A DNA stretch of 16,607 nt, taken from the NCBI GenBank assembly GCA_900551135.1, contig URUX01000040.1:1-16607 (forward strand). Direction: 5' to 3'. The DNA is from an uncultured Clostridium sp. GTDB taxonomy: Bacteria > Bacillota > Clostridia > Lachnospirales > Lachnospiraceae. The translations under genes were made by a program, and so were the position numbers. The notes under the pieces were generated by a model. It saw only the letters and a program-made list of their open reading frames with translations. It had not been told where the DNA came from and made no database searches. Shown here piece after piece: positions 14,094 through 16,607 of the stretch. Position 1 is the stretch's first letter; the number at the start of each line of letters is the position of its first letter.

Positions 14094-14891
14094 ATGTCCA
14101 TTATAACTGAAACCGTCTTGTCTCCTGCCCGCAAGTTACAGACAGAATCCCTTGTCTCCCTGTGTCTGGAAGCCTTTCCAGCCCCTCTGTCCGTTCCTGT
14201 TGACGGAGACGTATATTTTTTCATGGAAGGTCCTTCTCCCTCTGGAAATGGCTCTGCAGAACTCTGGGGGCTTCTGGCACTTTATAAAACAGACGAACAT
14301 GTATGGGAATGCTCTGCCTTTACCAGACCAGACAAACGACAGAATGGCATTTTCTCTGCCCTTCTGGATGCAGCGGAAACCGCCTATCCGGAGGATCAGT
14401 TTTCGTTTCCTGTACCAGATTCAAAGGAGTACCTTCCTGCTCTGAAAGTTCTGGAATCCATTGGAGCTGAATTATGGTATCAGGAACACTTAATGATACT
14501 GGAGGCTGACAGCCCTGTATGGAACACCCTTTCAGCCGAACCTGCCAGCCATCTTCTGTCTCTGTCCAAAGAGCCCTGTGACCTGGACGAAGAAGGGGAC
14601 AGCCAGCTGATCCAGGCCTTTTCAGACGGTTTTCCGGTCGCTTCCTGCGCCCTTACGGTAACCTGTCAGAATGACCGTACTTCCTGCTGTATTCACCACG
14701 TTTCAGTACCGGAATCTCTTAGAAACAAAGGCTATGGCACCCGTTTCCTGAAGACGCTGCTTCCCCGGTTAAAAAAACAGGGCGTCAGCCGTTTCCTGCT
14801 CCAGGTTTCCGGCAGCAACCTTCCAGCCATTTCCCTGTATAAAAAAACAGGGTTCCGCATTACGGAAACCCTGTCCTACTACTTATATTAA
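14094..14891 (+). CDS. Tandem-domain GNAT family N-acetyltransferase
   Basis: A 265-residue protein with two GNAT-like halves. The C-terminal half (about 165-265) is complete: HHVSVPESLRNKGYGTRFLKTLL carries the acetyl-CoA pyrophosphate loop R210-N-K-G-Y-G, and VSGSNLPAISLYKKTGF is the typical motif B. The N-terminal half (about 1-140) is diverged: a loop-like RPDKRQNGIF at 78-87 is followed by a helix, but the rest is poorly conserved. It probably serves in dimerisation or substrate binding. Such proteins transfer acetyl groups to small molecules or proteins; the substrate is unknown. The ATG at 14094 has AAGGAGG (14079-14085) eight bases upstream. The final codons contain the terminator of the convergent alarmone synthetase gene. 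Confidence 0.88.
   Translation: MSIITETVLSPARKLQTESLVSLCLEAFPAPLSVPVDGDVYFFMEGPSPSGNGSAELWGLLALYKTDEHVWECSAFTRPDKRQNGIFSALLDAAETAYPEDQFSFPVPDSKEYLPALKVLESIGAELWYQEHLMILEADSPVWNTLSAEPASHLLSLSKEPCDLDEEGDSQLIQAFSDGFPVASCALTVTCQNDRTSCCIHHVSVPESLRNKGYGTRFLKTLLPRLKKQGVSRFLLQVSGSNLPAISLYKKTGFRITETLSYYLY
14841..14874 (-). terminator. Terminator of the alarmone synthetase gene, inside the GNAT 3' end
   Basis: On the minus strand ACAGGGTTTCCG and CGGAACCCTGT form an 11-bp stem with one bulged base around a five-base loop, followed by seven Ts. The whole element lies in the last 17 codons of the convergent GNAT gene, so these bases serve as code on one strand and as terminator on the other. Confidence 0.88.
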
Positions 14892-14898
14892 TGTTCTT

Positions 14899-15606
14899 CT
14901 ATTTTCGCACTTTCAGCCCCTGTGCTTCTATCTGCTGCCGTATTTCATACATTTTTTGATCCGTCTGCGCAATCACCTCTGCGCATTTACGCAGTTCTTC
15001 GCTGATTTCTGCCTCATTGATGACTTCTTTTTTATACTTCAGCTGGTGATCCAGACTGGCCCAGAAATCCATGGCAATGGTGCGGATCTGAACTTCTACC
15101 CGCATGGGCTTCTTTCTGTCGGAAAAGAAAACCGGAATCTCCACAATCATATGGTAGCTGCGATAACCATTCGACTTCGGATGTTTAATATAATCTTTTA
15201 CGGCAACCACTTTAATATCATCCTGACGGACCAGCATATCTGCAACATCATAAATATCGTCCACAAAAGAACAGATAACCCGTATGCCTGCAACATCATC
15301 CAGGTTGTCCACCATGGCTTCCAGAGAAATCGGAAGCCCTTTTCTCTGCAGCTTTTCTACAATGCTCATAGGCTTTTTAACCCGAGACTTTATCATCTCA
15401 ATAGGATTGCGCTGATTCCGCACCGATAACTCATCATTCAAAACCTCTAACTTGGTTTTTACCTCGCGGATGGCACAGGTATACATCATCATTACCTGCT
15501 GAAACTGGCGCGCCTGACTGATCATAATATCCGGCACCTGTACGATATCCGGTACGCTGACAATAGACTGTTCCAATTCGCTATTGGGATTCATGCTGAT
15601 ATTCAT
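14899..15606 (-). CDS. Small alarmone synthetase, (p)ppGpp synthetase (RelQ/YjbM-like)
   Basis: This enzyme transfers pyrophosphate from ATP to GDP or GTP, making the stringent-response alarmones. The 235-residue protein contains only the synthetase domain of the RelA/SpoT family: SRVKKPMSIVEKL (74-86), DDVAGIR (103-109), SNGYRSYH (145-152), EVQIRT (171-176) and FWASLDHQLKYK. There is no HD hydrolase domain and no TGS or ACT domain, so it is a stand-alone RelQ/RelP-type enzyme; a helical C-terminus (IAQTDQKMYEIRQQIEAQGL) resembles that of tetrameric RelQ. It is slightly longer than the roughly 210-residue B. subtilis YjbM owing to an N-terminal extension. The ATG at 15606 follows AAGGGGTG by eight bases. 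It is monocistronic, with its own promoter and terminator. Confidence 0.93.
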   Translation of the reverse strand: MNISMNPNSELEQSIVSVPDIVQVPDIMISQARQFQQVMMMYTCAIREVKTKLEVLNDELSVRNQRNPIEMIKSRVKKPMSIVEKLQRKGLPISLEAMVDNLDDVAGIRVICSFVDDIYDVADMLVRQDDIKVVAVKDYIKHPKSNGYRSYHMIVEIPVFFSDRKKPMRVEVQIRTIAMDFWASLDHQLKYKKEVINEAEISEELRKCAEVIAQTDQKMYEIRQQIEAQGLKVRK

Positions 15607-15643
15607 TGTAACACCCCTTGTTATATAAGTTCTTCTTATTTTT

Positions 15644-15672
15644 ATTATAAATCCATATTATAGTTCTTGCAA
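15644..15672 (-). promoter_or_regulatory. Predicted promoter of the alarmone synthetase gene
   Basis: On the minus strand TTGCAA (15667-15672), a 17-base spacer and a perfect TATAAT (15644-15649). It lies beyond the terminator of the upstream Mrp gene, so transcription is independent. Confidence 0.65.
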
Positions 15673-15705
15673 TGGCTGTAATTATTAAATTTTCATTCCA
15701 AATCT

Positions 15706-15748
15706 AAAAAGACCTGTCTCTCTTCCAATCAGAAGATGAGGACAGGCC
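15706..15748 (-). terminator. Rho-independent terminator of the Mrp/NBP35 gene
   Basis: On the minus strand GGCCTGTC pairs with GACAGGTC and TCTTC with GAAGA, with a small internal loop, followed by TTTTT. It starts about 50 bases after the gene's stop codon. Confidence 0.8.
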
Positions 15749-15798
15749 TATGTGTTATTTAAAATCAGACAGCGGTACTGTTTAAAGGCAGCTTTTCG

Positions 15799-16607
15799 TT
15801 AAATGTTCTCGACTGCTTTTACTGCATCATCCAGCCATGGGGCATCGACATACTCAATACGGCCTCCATCTACCATTTCCGCTACCATAGGATCAATCGG
15901 AATACGAGCCAGAATCGAAACTCCTTCCTGCTCAGCAACTTCCTCTAAATGGCTTTCGCCAAATACATTTATCTTTTTGCCGCAGTCCGGGCAAACCAGA
16001 TAACTCATATTCTCCACTACGCCTAAAATCGGGATATTCATTTTCTTTGCCATGTTTACTGCTTTGGTCACAATCATAGATACTAACTCCTGCGGAGAAG
16101 TAACAATGATAATCCCAGCCACGGGGAGAGACTGGAATACCGTCAGCGGAACATCACCGGTTCCAGGAGGCATGTCTACAAACATATAGTCAATATCCTG
16201 CCATAACGTTTCAGACCAGAACTGTTTTACAGCGCCTGCGATTACCGGACCTCTCCAGATAATCGGATCCGTATCCTTATCCAGCAGAAGGTTTGCAGAC
16301 ATTACTTCTACGCCTTCCAGGGATTTTGCCGGAATCATCAGACGGCCGTCAGGACTGGTTGCTACTCCGTCATTTGCAATACCAAAAGCCTTTGGGATAG
16401 AAGGTCCGGTAATATCTGCATCCAGTACGGCTGCACGGTATCCTTTTTTATTCATGCGTACTGCCATAAGAGAGGTTACTAAAGATTTTCCAACTCCTCC
16501 CTTTCCGCTGACAATACCGATTACCTTCTTTACTTTGCTCTCCGGAGCTAAATTTTCTAAAAAGCTGGTACGCTCTGCGGTACGGCTGCTGCAGCTTTCT
16601 CCGCAGG
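15799..16607 (-). CDS. Mrp/NBP35-family ATP-binding Fe-S carrier protein, 5' end outside the window
   Basis: P-loop ATPase of the Mrp/NBP35 (ApbC) group, which carries iron-sulfur clusters and passes them to apoproteins in the cytoplasm. At least 268 residues are visible and the frame runs off the right edge. At the edge is a Cys-containing segment (CGESCSSR), then the deviant Walker A loop VSGKGGVGKS (about 16478-16514), DADITGPSIPKAFG, Walker B-like FVDMPPGTGD, and the cluster-binding pair CPDC in VVENMSYLVCPDCG. The N-terminal cysteines suggest a ferredoxin-like cluster site as in NBP35 proteins. An internal ATG at 16467 lies after the Walker A loop, so it cannot be the true start. It has its own terminator and precedes the alarmone synthetase gene. 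Confidence 0.94.
   Translation of the reverse strand, partial: CGESCSSRTAERTSFLENLAPESKVKKVIGIVSGKGGVGKSLVTSLMAVRMNKKGYRAAVLDADITGPSIPKAFGIANDGVATSPDGRLMIPAKSLEGVEVMSANLLLDKDTDPIIWRGPVIAGAVKQFWSETLWQDIDYMFVDMPPGTGDVPLTVFQSLPVAGIIIVTSPQELVSMIVTKAVNMAKKMNIPILGVVENMSYLVCPDCGKKINVFGESHLEEVAEQEGVSILARIPIDPMVAEMVDGGRIEYVDAPWLDDAVKAVENI

Noticed and set aside
14956..15429. 157-residue plus-strand frame opposite the alarmone synthetase gene
   Set aside because: It is antisense to conserved synthetase motifs and has no recognisable family.

Overview
The window looks like chromosomal DNA from an anaerobic, low-to-mid GC Firmicute of the class Clostridia, most likely a Lachnospiraceae-type gut bacterium. 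The reasons are strong AGGAGG-type ribosome binding sites, sigma-A-like promoters, a Feo iron-uptake operon with two small FeoA proteins and a FeoB-associated Cys-rich peptide, a short DtxR regulator, and an Mrp/NBP35 ATPase with an N-terminal Cys cluster. No tRNA, rRNA, CRISPR array, insertion sequence or phage gene was seen. No gene-free stretch exceeds 300 bases.

Layout. Positions 12-4633 hold a divergent pair: a glutamine synthetase homologue on the minus strand, with an unusual active-site residue and a short C-terminus, and carB on the plus strand. Positions 4849-7266 hold galK (minus) and a YhcC-type radical SAM gene (plus), also divergent. The radical SAM gene overlaps the end of a convergent cytidylate-kinase-like gene (7220-7858). 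Positions 8002-10970 are a minus-strand ferrous iron operon: feoA-like 2, feoA-like 1, feoB, then a 53-residue Cys-rich membrane peptide. A divergent DtxR-family repressor gene (11146-11511) sits beside it. Three palindromes of the form TTAG-N6-CTAA lie in this locus, two at the feo promoter and one just upstream of feoB.

Positions 11556-12106 hold a SmtB/CadC-type metal-sensing ArsR repressor followed by a one-domain HMA metal-binding protein. No efflux ATPase gene lies next to them. Positions 12191-13937 are a minus-strand lrgA-lrgB-PAP2 operon for membrane and cell-wall functions. Positions 14094-14891 encode a tandem GNAT acetyltransferase, 14899-15606 a small alarmone synthetase (RelQ/YjbM-like), and 15799 to the right edge an Mrp/NBP35-type Fe-S scaffold ATPase whose start lies outside the window.

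How the parts relate. GlnA makes glutamine, which is the nitrogen source for carbamoyl phosphate synthase, so the divergent glnA-carB pair joins related metabolism. The feo/dtxR block is a self-contained iron uptake and iron sensing unit. Two minus-strand terminators are built into the 3' ends of convergent plus-strand genes (dtxR and the GNAT gene), and yhcC overlaps its neighbour by 47 bp, so the layout is very compact. Most of the window is conventional. The points most worth checking are the glutamine synthetase variant, the shared palindrome in the feo locus, the unpaired ArsR-HMA pair and the lrgAB-PAP2 operon.
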